A stretch of 64,000 nt of DNA, from assembly GCA_033439265.1 (NCBI GenBank), contig JAVTVX010000027.1:12911001-12975000 (forward strand). Direction: 5' to 3'. The translations under genes and the position numbers were made by a program. Source of the stretch: Dillenia suffruticosa. Its lineage: Eukaryota; Streptophyta; Magnoliopsida; Dilleniales; Dilleniaceae. This document shows, one piece after another, positions 1 to 10,218 of this stretch (position 1 is the first letter of the stretch; each line of letters opens with the position of its first letter). The notes beneath the pieces are model-generated. The model ran no database searches and was not told the origin of the DNA. It saw nothing but the letters and a program-made list of their open reading frames with translations.

Positions 1-655
1 GTCATTTCTGTCTGTTCTTTCATCCTTACATAATTGCTCCAATTAAGTCTTTTTTTCTTCATATTTCTCCCCGCCTTTTGTCTGATTAATCTAACATATC
101 AATCACCACAATTAGTGTAATATTTTCTCAAAATAATATAAAAATCAATTACAAATATTACACTTATTTTGTTCCTATCAGTAATGTACTTGCATGATAT
201 ATAAAAATTTAATCAATAAAAAAATAGATTGTGTTGAGATAAAATAACTTTAGTGTTAAGTTGTCTTGAAAGGTTTTGTAATCGTGAGAGAGAGTGTTAG
301 AACCCTTATCTTGTATCAAAGCTGAGAGACTATTAAGTATCGGAGCCGAGAGAATATATACGGAGGTGATATTGCAATGGTCATTATGTAGTGTTGAGAG
401 AAAAGGAGTTGAATTCCATCCAAGGTAAGAACCCCATATAGAAAGGTGAGAGAAAAGGAATTAAATCCCATCTGGAACCCAGAGGCTATATATAGACAGA
501 AAACCAAGTGAAACGGAGTTGAATCCAAGTGTTAGGACCTATATCATATAGAAAACCGATAGAGTGGGTGCAAAACCTAGATGTAATGGAGAGCTGAGGG
601 AGTTTTGTGGAGTTATGCAGAGAGAGCTCGTTGGCATTGTGTCAGACAAGGAGTT
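1..655. other. gene-free AT-rich DNA with degenerate GAGA-type repeats
   Basis: I see no convincing coding region. From about 280 to 600 short phrases recur irregularly (gccgagaga, gagagaaaaggagtt, ttgaatcc), so this looks like a decayed low-order repeat leading into the minisatellite that follows. The 70-codon minus-strand frame at 316-528 runs through these repeats and has no recognisable domain. Possibly the edge of an old retrotransposon, but no LTR pair, primer-binding site or target duplication was found. Confidence 0.4.
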
Positions 656-660
656 GGAGG

Positions 661-1015
661 CGTTGCGCCTTGAATGTGTATAGTATATTGGGCGTTGCGC
701 CGAGAGTACTCACGGGCGTTGCGCCTTGAATGTGTATAGCGTACTGGTATTGAGCCGAGAGTACTCAAAGGCATTGCATCTTGAATATGTATAGTGTATC
801 GGGCATTGTTACAAAATTATTAGAGGCGTTGCACCTTGAATGTTGTAGTGTACAAAGCATTGTGCCCAAAGTATTCGGAGACGTTGCGTCTTGAATGTTA
901 GTAGCATACCAGGTGTTGCACCGATAATATTCAGAGGTTTTGCACCTTGAATATGAGTAGTGTTCAAGGCATTGCGTCGATAATATTCGGAGGCATTACA
1001 CCTTGGATGTGGAAT
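661..1015. repeat. ~55-bp minisatellite, about 6-7 copies
   Basis: The phrase cgttgcgccttgaatg, or a close variant, recurs at about 661, 718, 771, 825, 881, 937 and 991, giving a period of 54-57 bp. Each unit holds two half-units: the first carries GTTGCGCC followed by TTGAATGT, the second carries GTTGCGCC followed by a GAGAGTACTC-like string. Left copies match best and copies decay to the right. The units abut with no unique spacers, so this is not a CRISPR-like array. The 85- and 109-codon minus-strand frames across it follow from the repeat. Confidence 0.85.
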
Positions 1016-3358
1016 CCTTGTGAGGCGTGGACTCGAGCGATTGTGTTTGCAAAAGAAGGGGAGCATTGGACTAAAGCCTTATGGGCATAAGGGTCTAAAC
1101 CGTGGTTAGTTAGGATGTAATGAGAAAGTGACATAATATATAGAGTATTAATATTATTGTCGCGATAGACATAAAACAAGATTTCAGATAAGAGCAATTT
1201 ATTAATAGTACTAAAGTGTTGACAAAGTAATAGTGGGCTGCGTATGTACCAAATGATGGCAATCACCAAGAGTAGAAGATGTACCAAGGGCAAGTTTTAC
1301 AAGTTCCATTTGTAAGGAAATGTATGTACTAGGGATAATGTACCGAGAAGTAGTGGAGAAATAGAGTAATACTCCGAGAGATAACAGTTACCAAGTGATA
1401 GTGGAGGTGTATAAAGAGAGAGAGATCCAAATAAGTTTAGATATACCGAGCAAAAAAATTCTTACAATTCTACTGAATACCAAGCACGCTCCCCCTCATG
1501 TTTGTCTTTAGAGACATCACCTCTACAATGGTATGGTGCTAAGAGAGAGATGAAACGAAACAGGGCGTGAAATTTTCACACCTAGTTAGTCTATTATTTT
1601 TATGGATAGTGTCAATCTGTTAGAGGTGATTTTTGCCCCCTCGGATACCTACTCTTTGACTCAAATAGAGAGTCTGTGCCGACAGTGTTAGCCGGATCTT
1701 CTCGGGTGGGAAACCTGTAAAAATCCCGTTGGGACTGGTCCGATGAAGAGATTCTGACACTCAAGTCAGTAAAAGTATATAAAATAAAGACTGAAAATAG
1801 CCGATAGCTATAGTCTTGTGTAGTCCTCTATGTGTAGTATGCAGAGAGAGAGAGATAATAAATATATGATATGTGTATAATCCAGTATAAAATTGTACCC
1901 GTTTGTGCATGTATGCCATGTGATATAATTCAAGTGTATATGTATGAAGCCATACCTCTTATTATATATAGAATTGGTATAAAAATCGTACTTTTGATGG
2001 TGTATAATCGGGTATGGAGCCATACCTTTGAAAGTATAGAATTGACTAGCCTTCTTGGACCTCCAAGATGTGTATGTTGAAAGAGAAAGAATATTGTACG
2101 GTCATAGTTATTGTGCTTGTGGAGAATTGCCCCCTTATGGATTGCCTATGCTCTATTCAAGGGGTGTAAAAAACTTTAATTTTCTTTTTGACTGATATCT
2201 TCCGAAATAATAGATATTGTGGTAACAAAACTTTTAAAAATTTTAGAATCTTTTGATATTAAAGAAATTTTAGAATTTTAGAAAGGTTTACCTTCTTATT
2301 GAGAGGCCAAAAGAATTACAATTTTAAGGGATTAAGGAAGCTTTGAATTTGTCAAAAATTATCTTCCTTATCGGATGATAATAAGAGAACTGAAATCTTA
2401 TGGGAATGAAGAAAGTTCTCTGTTAAATCGGGTACCATTAGTAGGGTTGTATTGTTTGGTAAATTTACACCTCACGTTCTTGAAGTTCAATAAAATCATT
2501 ATATTTGCTTGTAACAAAGTTGTAGTTATATATATAGAACATTGATAAACATACTCTACCATGTACACAACTATTTCATTTCTTTCATTTCTTAACAAAA
2601 CATATATGGGAGGAGAAAAGGCTTTGAATAGCGTTTCAAAGTCTCATATCATTTTCTCTTTTCATGTAATTCAATAGTAGATATTGAATTCTTTAAAAGG
2701 TTAAAAAACAATGGAATAAAATGATGTATAAATGTATTGTTGTTCCAATTTGTATTACAACTCCGCACACTAATCAATGATGTACCAACCTCATATCCCA
2801 CAATAGCAACCAAAGAAATAGATCCAAACTTGGCCTGAGCCGGCACATTTGTGGTTCTTTTCAAGTAGATTTTTCTTATTATCAATCGATATTTAGATTT
2901 TATTCAACTAATTTTGTTTGAATACTATAAGATCTATTAAGAGATTAACTCTTTTAAATCTCATTTCTCTATTTTAATAGTTCAAATTCGATATTTTTAA
3001 TTAAAAAAGTATAACATTCTACCATAATACTTATGAAACGATGCACACTTTTGTGTTGGCGTAAGCAAACATGTGCTACTAGTGCTCCTCGGCCCTTTTG
3101 AGCATGGCTACATTCCTTGGATGTGATGGCCTTCTTCGCGCCTCTTTCAAGTATTGATTGCCCCCTTTTGAGAATGGATTCAACCTTGGTACTGCCCTTT
3201 TACCCAATGAACTGATATTCAATGTTACATTATATCCAAAATGGTGTTTGATAAATAGGTATAAGAATCATGAATGAGATTGAAATCTATATAAATTGTT
3301 TAAGTTAAATAAATGAGAATCAAGGTTTCGGAATCAAACCTCTCAAAACATTAGTTTT
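1016..3358. other. unclassified repeat-like DNA, no gene
   Basis: No reading frame here is convincing. Around 1615-1790 the DNA is less AT-rich and resembles leader DNA of plant retroelements (short phrases such as ctcaagtcagtaaaag), but I could not define element ends. A short GA run lies at about 1843-1856. From 2150 the sequence is plain AT-rich DNA. 3040-3230 is a little richer in GC, without a frame. Confidence 0.35.
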
Positions 3359-4930
3359 GTGAAACCTAACTAAATTAATGGGTTTTAATGGAAACCCACA
3401 AATGAAACCCAAGAAAAATTCTCGTCACTTTTTACTCACCGATGAAACCCTTTCCCCCTCCCCTCTCTCTCTCTCTCTCTGATGATGATGATGGCTTCTT
3501 CCTGGGATCTTCACCTCAACAGTCTCGATTCTGTTGGAAAAAACATACAACAGGCTAATGTCAAGATCGTGAGATAGAGAGAGCGAGAGTCACTACAAGA
3601 AAATATATCATCAGCGACGAAAAATTACCAATGAAAAAAAATCCATCGGTAATAGCGACGGATTAACGTCGGACTAAATACCAAAAAATTAGCGACGGAA
3701 AAATTTTCATTGCTAATGTGGTAAACAGAAAAAAAAATCTATAAAACTATCAACGACCGATTACCAACGGAAAATTTTCGTCGCTAATCCGTCGGTATAG
3801 TACTGAAGGGTTAAAAAAATAAAAAATAAAAAATATATATATACAGTTGTCAGCGATAGATTAGCGACGGATTACTGATAAAAATTTTAACAACGGATTA
3901 TGGACGGAAATTTTACCGACGGATTACCAACGAAAATTTTAACAACAGATTATCGATGGATTTTATTTTTTATTTTTTTATTTTTTATTTAATCATTCCT
4001 TTTCTTTTTCTTTTTATTTTATTTTGTAGAAAAATAAAAGTATTTTATTTTGTTAAAAATTTTTATTATTTTATTTTAAGATATTAATTTATTATTTTAT
4101 AATAAATTATTATTTTATTTTATTTTATTTTATTATTTTAAAAATTGTGTGATAAAGATAAAAAATAAAACAAAAAAAGAATGAGCAGAAGTGTCAATGG
4201 TTCGATGGTTGTGATGTTATTAATGTTTTTACCATGCATAGGTTCGATTTCTCCCAAAAGCGCTGAAAAAGGAATTTTCGCAGATTAAAGGAGACAACGC
4301 ACAAGCGGGCATGGGTGGGTGGGGCACATGTGGGCACAGGCGGGCGCAGGGCTGGGGCAGGTAGGTCCCAGGCAGGGTGAGTGCGCATGAGGCTACATGC
4401 ATGAGTCCAAGGGTTCCAATTTTTAGCGACGAAATTTTTTGTCGGATATTTTTAGCGATGATTTGTTTCCATCGCTGAGCATGTGTTTTAGGGCTCAAGA
4501 ATCAGTGACAGAATTTTCTATCGGATATTTTTAACGACGGATTTTTTTCCGTCGCTAATATCAGCAACGGATTGTTATTATGTCAATAAAAATTAGTGAG
4601 GTGATATTTTGAGATAAATTTAGCGATGGAAAAAATTTATCGCTAATATCTTTTAATGATAGATTTTTTACTTTCAATGATAGAAATATCCGTCGCTAAT
4701 GTCTGAATTTCTAGTAATGAGTAGATAAAAAAAAAAGTTTGAGATAGGAGCAGGGGGATGAGACTGAGAAGCGAAGAGATCTTGGACACTGAGAAGTGGA
4801 GGTTTCCTCTCATCCTCTGCCATGAGAGAGAGAGGCTTCTTGGGTCGGGGAAATTGGTGAAATGGAGAAATCTGGATGCATTCCATCTGTTGTTGCATTC
4901 AATAGTCTACTTCACGGCCTTTGCAAATTA
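3359..4930 (+). pseudogene. Copy A of duplicated chimeric gene fragment (interrupted by CACTA; PPR scrap at 3' end)
   Basis: This is the left member of a ~475-bp tandem duplication (right member from 4964). Both share, in order: a gtcactttttactcac leader, a CT-rich stretch or its remnant, an ATG followed by codons for MASSxDLHL, the phrase gaggctaatgtcaagatc, an ATGAGACTGAGAAGCG block, and codons for EKSGxIPSVVAFNSLLHGLCK. The last is a PPR-type helix pair (4862-4926). In copy A the frame from the first ATG (about 3493) reads 27 codons before stopping, so no intact protein is made. The CACTA insertion at 3591 splits the copy. The PPR part ends abruptly in AT-rich DNA at about 4927. The non-PPR part is not recognised. 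Confidence 0.7.
3591..4719. mobile_element. Non-autonomous CACTA (En/Spm-like) DNA transposon, 1.13 kb
   Basis: The left end reads CACTACAAGAAAAT and the right end reads ATTTCTAGTAATG, an imperfect terminal inverted repeat of the CACTA superfamily. A 3-bp target duplication AGT flanks it (3588-3590 and 4720-4722), the length this superfamily makes. Many subterminal copies of AGCGACGGA or its complement TCCGTCGCT point inward from both ends, as expected of transposase-binding repeats. No transposase frame is present; the interior is AT-rich (3960-4190) plus a short GC-rich block (4300-4390). The neighbouring duplicate copy has a single AGT at the equivalent site (5218-5220), an empty-site proof of the boundaries. 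Movement would need a transposase from elsewhere. Confidence 0.93.
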
Positions 4931-4963
4931 TAGAATAGATTTAGTAAAATTATAGAATGATTA

Positions 4964-5563
4964 TGTGAAATCAAACTAAGTTTTAACGGAAACCCACAAA
5001 TAAAACCACAAATTTAACCTAAGAAAAATTTTTGTCACTTTTTACTCACGGATGAAACCCTTTTTCCTCTCTCTCCTCTCTTATGTAAAACCCAGATTCG
5101 AAGAAGAAGAAGAAGAAGAAAATGGCGTCTTCCTTCGATCTTCACCTTCAACGGTCTCGATTATGTTGGAAAAAGCACACAAGAGGCTAATGTCAAGATC
5201 ATGACAGAGAGATAGAGAGTAGATAAAAAAAGTTTTAAAGAGAGAGGGAGATAGGAGCACGGGGATGAGACTGAGAAGCGGCAAGATCTTGGACACTGAG
5301 AAGTGGAGGTTTCTTCTCATCCTCCGCCATGAGAGAGAGAGAGAGGGGCTTGTTCGGTTGGGGGAGACGGTGAAATGGAGAAATCAGGATACATTCCATC
5401 TGTTGTTGCATTCAATAGTCTACTTCACGGCCTTTGCAAGGCTAAGGAGCTTGGGAAAGCTAATTTACTGTTTTACAGGATGGAAATTGGAAGGAATCTT
5501 TCCCTGTTTCTTCGTCTCTCCCAAGGTGCTGAGCAGGTGCTTGATACTAACCTAGTACAATGA
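4964..5563 (+). pseudogene. Copy B of duplicated fragment with truncated PPR-repeat coding piece
   Basis: Right member of the tandem duplication, without the CACTA insertion. Its first ATG (about 5122) opens MASSFDLHLQ, but a frame difference from copy A brings a stop after about 23 codons. From 5375 a 62-codon frame reads EKSGYIPSVVAFNSLLHGL and continues through CKAKELGKANLLFYRME, which fits one 35-residue PPR helix-turn-helix repeat of the organelle RNA-binding family. A full PPR protein needs many such repeats and an organelle targeting peptide; neither follows, and the frame stops at 5563. This is a gene scrap. It keeps more 3' PPR sequence than copy A, so copy A was either cut back or duplicated from a shorter segment. 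Confidence 0.7.
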
Positions 5564-6055
5564 CGTAAGTGGTATTAAAGCAAGTTTAGCCCATTGGCCG
5601 CCAAAAGTACAATGACAGTTTGTTGAAACTTACTCTTTCCCAGTGTAACAAGAAAAAGAAAAATGGAAAGAAGAGAACAAGCCCCTCTTTCAAGAATCCT
5701 TTGCAGGTTGTCCATATACTGTTGTCCATGACAAGAATATGGCCTTGCTTTGATCTGTTTGGAACGTGGGATATCAAATATGTAATTTGACGAAACCTAA
5801 AATTAAATGCATGATGAGAGCAACAACGTGTTAAATGTAGCAAGTTGAAACTCTGTGGAGCTGTCCCAGTTAGTTGGGTCGAATATTTGAAAGATTTTCT
5901 TTTCTCTCTGATCTTTTTCCATTTTTGTTCTCTTTTGAAGGCCAAGAGAGTGGATTTAATCCAATTTAGGATTATCTTGTAGTTAGGGTTTAGGATTTTC
6001 CATTTTTCCCATTTTTGTCGTAGTTTTAGTATCTCTACGTTTGTTTACCAAGTCA

Positions 6056-6086
<31 letters not shown>

Positions 6087-9000
6087 GGTTATTCTCTCAT
6101 ATCATTTTCCAGTGTCTTCGTTTAGGTACTCTCCCTCTTTCTGTTTCAAGTAGCAGCAGTAATATTGTTTTATTCTTTAATTTCCAATGATTTGTCAATT
6201 ATGCACATATTTTATTTTTAATATTTAGTAAAATTATAGAATAAATTTAGTAATATTATATACATTACTAAAAAAATAAGACCATTGGTCTGTTCATTAT
6301 ATTATATATATTACTAAGTTTATTATGCACAGAGAGACCAATTACCAAATTTTTTAACAAAAAAAAATAAATGTATTATTTTTTTAAGAATGTCATCATA
6401 TATTTTATTTTTAATATTTTACACTTTAGATATTATTTTTTATATTTACTATAATTTTAATTTATTCATATATATAAATTTATATATTTATAAATCCATA
6501 TATATATTGTCCCCTGAAGTTAAATCTTGGCTCGACCACTACTTCTAGGATTCTCAAATTTGATTATCCCCTCTTCTTGAATATACTAAGGTGAGAAGTT
6601 CATTCATTGACAAATTATGCATGGAGAAAATATCCTGAACAGACCAATTATGCGCAGAGAGAAATAAATTCATCAAGCGCATACCAAATGATACGTCAAT
6701 TAGTTTTGATATGATTTAAAAGAAAAAAAAAAATCTATGTTTTATTTTTTAATTTTTTTTTATATTATACTGACCGATATTCACAGTTATATTCTGATTA
6801 AACCAATTCGAGACTTACAGTGACTTATTTAAGAGAATTATCATTCTAACGTAGGTTGCTTCATACTCAAGTCGTGAATCAAATCCAAAATTTTAATTAA
6901 AGAATTTAACGTCATATTTCATTAGAACGACTAATCGTTAATTTTATTTTTTAACTTTGCTATAACAAATACCGTAACACGTAGATTTGGCTGCTTTTAT
7001 TTTTTTTACCGCCCTTCGCTTGCTTGGAATCACACGCTGTTCTGACCTAAATATTCCGAGAAAAGAGTCAAATTTTCCAGTAACCAGTTTTAGGGTTAGG
7101 TAAGAGACCACTTGCGTCGCACTTATATTTTTATATATTTGGAAGAAAGCTAGGGAAGTCTCAGAAAGTTGAGATTACAATTAATTAAAATTAAATAAAA
7201 TTAAAAAATTTTATAATATAATGGTAAATTTAAATTTATAAAATTGTTAAAATTATTAAAATAATCAAAATTGTTAATATACATTTTATTTTTTAAAAAT
7301 TATTTTCATAATTAAATTATTTATTTACTGAAAAAAATATTACAGATATAATAATAAAAACAACTGAAGTTTAAATAGATTCCTAACACCTGTTACAATA
7401 TTTTGTAAACTGGTCACTTTGTGTGCTTGGTTGAATGGCGGACATTTAATAGGATTGTAATAAAATAAATATGCAATGAATAAAAAATTAGAATTAATAA
7501 CTTATAATTCAACTAAAAGTATCTTCTTTCCCTTTTCGAGATCGTATAAAAAGCAAAAAAAAAAAAAAAAAAAAAAATTGGTAATTCAAAAAATGTTTTA
7601 TAACAAATAAAATTTTTTGTAATAAGAGGAGTAACCATGTTAATATTTTCTCCATTTACTATCTCTCTCCCCTCCGGCCCCAAATCTTCTCTGGACCCAC
7701 AATGTAAAATTGCATCGCCCAATCTGAGAGGATATTCAGTTAAAGAATCCCGTCCTGATCAAAAAGACAATAATCGAACGGTTCAGAATAAAAGGAACGA
7801 GCTGGGCCAATGACCACCTATGCTTCGTAGACGTAGTAGAAAGAATATTAACACTCCATACTAAAAATCAGGATTCGAGTCTTGGTAGTAGTAAAAACGA
7901 CATTGAGAGAGTTTTCTCTCAATTGAAATTCGATAACAGCTCGATCGAGATTAGTTGGAACAAAGTTTTAAATACTCGACGATGAATTAAATTCATGAGA
8001 GTAAAAAAAAAGCTAGGCCAATGACTTGACCTAACAAAAGACACCCACTTTATCCATAATAATAATAATAAAACCTCTAATAATGAAGTTAAACTTATTC
8101 AATTAGTGTCAAATTGTCTCCATAAGGAGACTTAATATATGCCAACATCAGAAAACTTGGTGCGATGGTTATTTATATAGATTTTTTTCTTTTAAATATG
8201 AATCAGATTTAAATTTTAGTGATAATCTTAATTTTGCTCCTTCGTGGAGCTGTATATAGTAATTCTAAGAAATTTGTTTATCTCGTGTTGGTACCTGTTC
8301 GCATAAACGGAGAAACAAGGTCTAATTCTCCTTAGATAACTATACTGAATTCGATATTCATTCTGATTAAATTCAATTTGAATTGAATTAAGTTTTTAAA
8401 AAATAAAACTCTTCCGATATTTATTTTCTCCTTACACAATATTTGAATATAAAAATTTATTTAAAAAATACAAATATTTAGCCACCGATGAACTAAGTGT
8501 TAGTATAGTATATTTATTGATATCTAATGATTTAAAATGATGATTGTATTAATAGTTATTTTTTAAATGAAAAAAAATTGAATTTTAATAAATTTAATTT
8601 ATTTTGTAATTATATAATAAGAGTTATTTTAATGTATAATTTTAAGTTTATGAAATTTTTAACAATATACTGAATTTTAATCTCAATAATAGAAATCGAT
8701 CATTTAAAAAATAAATATGAGAAATATTAAAACAGAAAAAAAGAAGAATTTTGATTTAATTTGTTGAATTCTAATAAAAATCGACTTATTTAAAAATTTA
8801 TGAAATTTTTAATAAAATATTATACGATTTTTTTTTTTTTTTTGATTTTTGAAACTAACAAGTCAAATATACTATAAACCGACTTCAAAGTAGGTGTGTG
8901 TGTGTGTGTAGACCGATGTGGAATTTCCTTTTCTGTACTCCAGAGCTTTGCAATTATATGGAGAATGTAGCATGAGCGATTTAGTCAACTATTTCAACTA

Positions 9001-10080
9001 TTGGTCGATCATCACTATAACATCCAGATCATGCATCCGACCCACTTGTTTCATAATATGTACTGCCAGTGCTATCCTCTTCGACTCATAATTTAATACT
9101 AAATCACAGCTGTAAACCCCAGTGGTTTAGTTTCTACTATGGGTAACTTAACCCCTGTGGTTTAGTTTCTAATTGGGTAACTTAAAGCTACCCAATTCAC
9201 TCCTATGCTCCTTTTTTTAAGAAAATTAATATATATTTTTTAAGAATGTGAAATTTTTATATATTGCATAAATAAATCAAATTAAGATAAGTCAATTAAA
9301 ATTATATAATTTCAAAAGTTATGCACAAGGTGAGTGATTCGTGTACAATGTAGATATGATTATTTACTGAGGAAAAAAATCGATAATGATAATTTCTGTA
9401 AAAGTTTAAATAAGACAAAAAAATAATAAAAATTCTAAAATAGTTTGTAACACAAGTCAAGGGTTGATTGCAGATCAAACATGAGACCTTAAATTGAGGA
9501 AAGAAAGCTTTCATTGCTATCAAGAGAGAAGTCCTCCCTTGGGATAAAACAAAATAGATGTATTAATCCATGAATGCCTAGAAAATCTCCTCCATTTTAG
9601 TATAGTTAATCTTCTTCTCTTCCTTGTTTGACTTGACCTAAGATTGTCAACAATAGTTTATCGATTATGATCTTTCACATCGGCTTCAAAAATAATGCCC
9701 ATTTTTGCCTAACTTAGTTTGACCAGTCCATGAATAGCCCATTAAATTAATTGATAATTTTGTTGGGGTAGGAAAGATAACATAATTCTTATTTTATGGT
9801 TATTTTTAATTTATTTTTCATATAAAAGATTTATGTGTCCAATTAATATCATGTAAGAATTAATCTGTCACATTAAATAATTTTAATTAAAAATTATTTA
9901 CATTTTAATATCATAATTAAAAATTTTTCTGGGTTTCAGGTCAGACCATCTGCACTGCAAGAAGACATGGGGCCGTAGGATAGGTCGTAACAGCTCGGGC
10001 CACCAAAGAACACGTTGCAGCATGTGACCTCTCTAGTCCACATTGCATTAAAATTTCCACTTCCCTGCTAATTTTGTCCT
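5564..10080. other. long AT-rich intergenic region
   Basis: I see no gene. Simple repeats are a TA microsatellite at 6062-6088, an A-run at 7555-7578 and a short TG run at 8894-8909. At about 9114-9187 a ~37-bp phrase containing gtggtttagtttcta and gggtaactta is present twice in tandem. The 119-codon minus-strand frame at 5586-5945 and the smaller frames at 7513-7722 and 9302-9523 have no recognisable domain and skewed low-complexity composition. Confidence 0.5.
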
Positions 10081-10084
10081 TCGC

Positions 10085-10218
10085 CCACATATATATACAT
10101 TAAAAACCCCTCACTTCACTACATCTCTCTCTCTCTCTCTCTCTCTCTCTCAGATCCAATTTATGTTTACAGATCTTAGAAACAGATCTGGAGAAGCAAA
10201 GCCTGAGATTTCTCATTA
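10085..10218 (+). promoter_or_regulatory. Core promoter and CT-rich leader of the 529-residue gene
   Basis: A TATA-like run (catatatata, 10088-10097) lies about 120 bp before the ATG at 10219. A CT tract (10124-10151) follows, a common feature of plant 5' leaders just after the start site. The leader between the tract and the ATG has one out-of-frame ATG (at 10163) in a weak context. The ATG at 10219 has A at -3 and G at +4 (taatggc), a good plant start context. Confidence 0.6.

Noticed and set aside
661..1015. CRISPR-like regular repeat array
   Set aside because: Units are contiguous with no unique spacers, and the DNA is clearly eukaryotic; it is a minisatellite.
236..1535. Possible LTR (TGTTGAG start, CTCTACA end, then a TGGTAT string)
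   Set aside because: No second copy, no target duplication, and the supposed primer site matches tRNA-iMet only over TGGTAT.
4194..4498. Pro/His/Ala-rich minus-strand frames
   Set aside because: Internal to the non-autonomous CACTA element, low complexity, no transposase similarity.
5586..5945. 119-codon minus-strand frame
   Set aside because: No domain, Phe/Lys runs from T- and A-rich stretches, no promoter or splice context.
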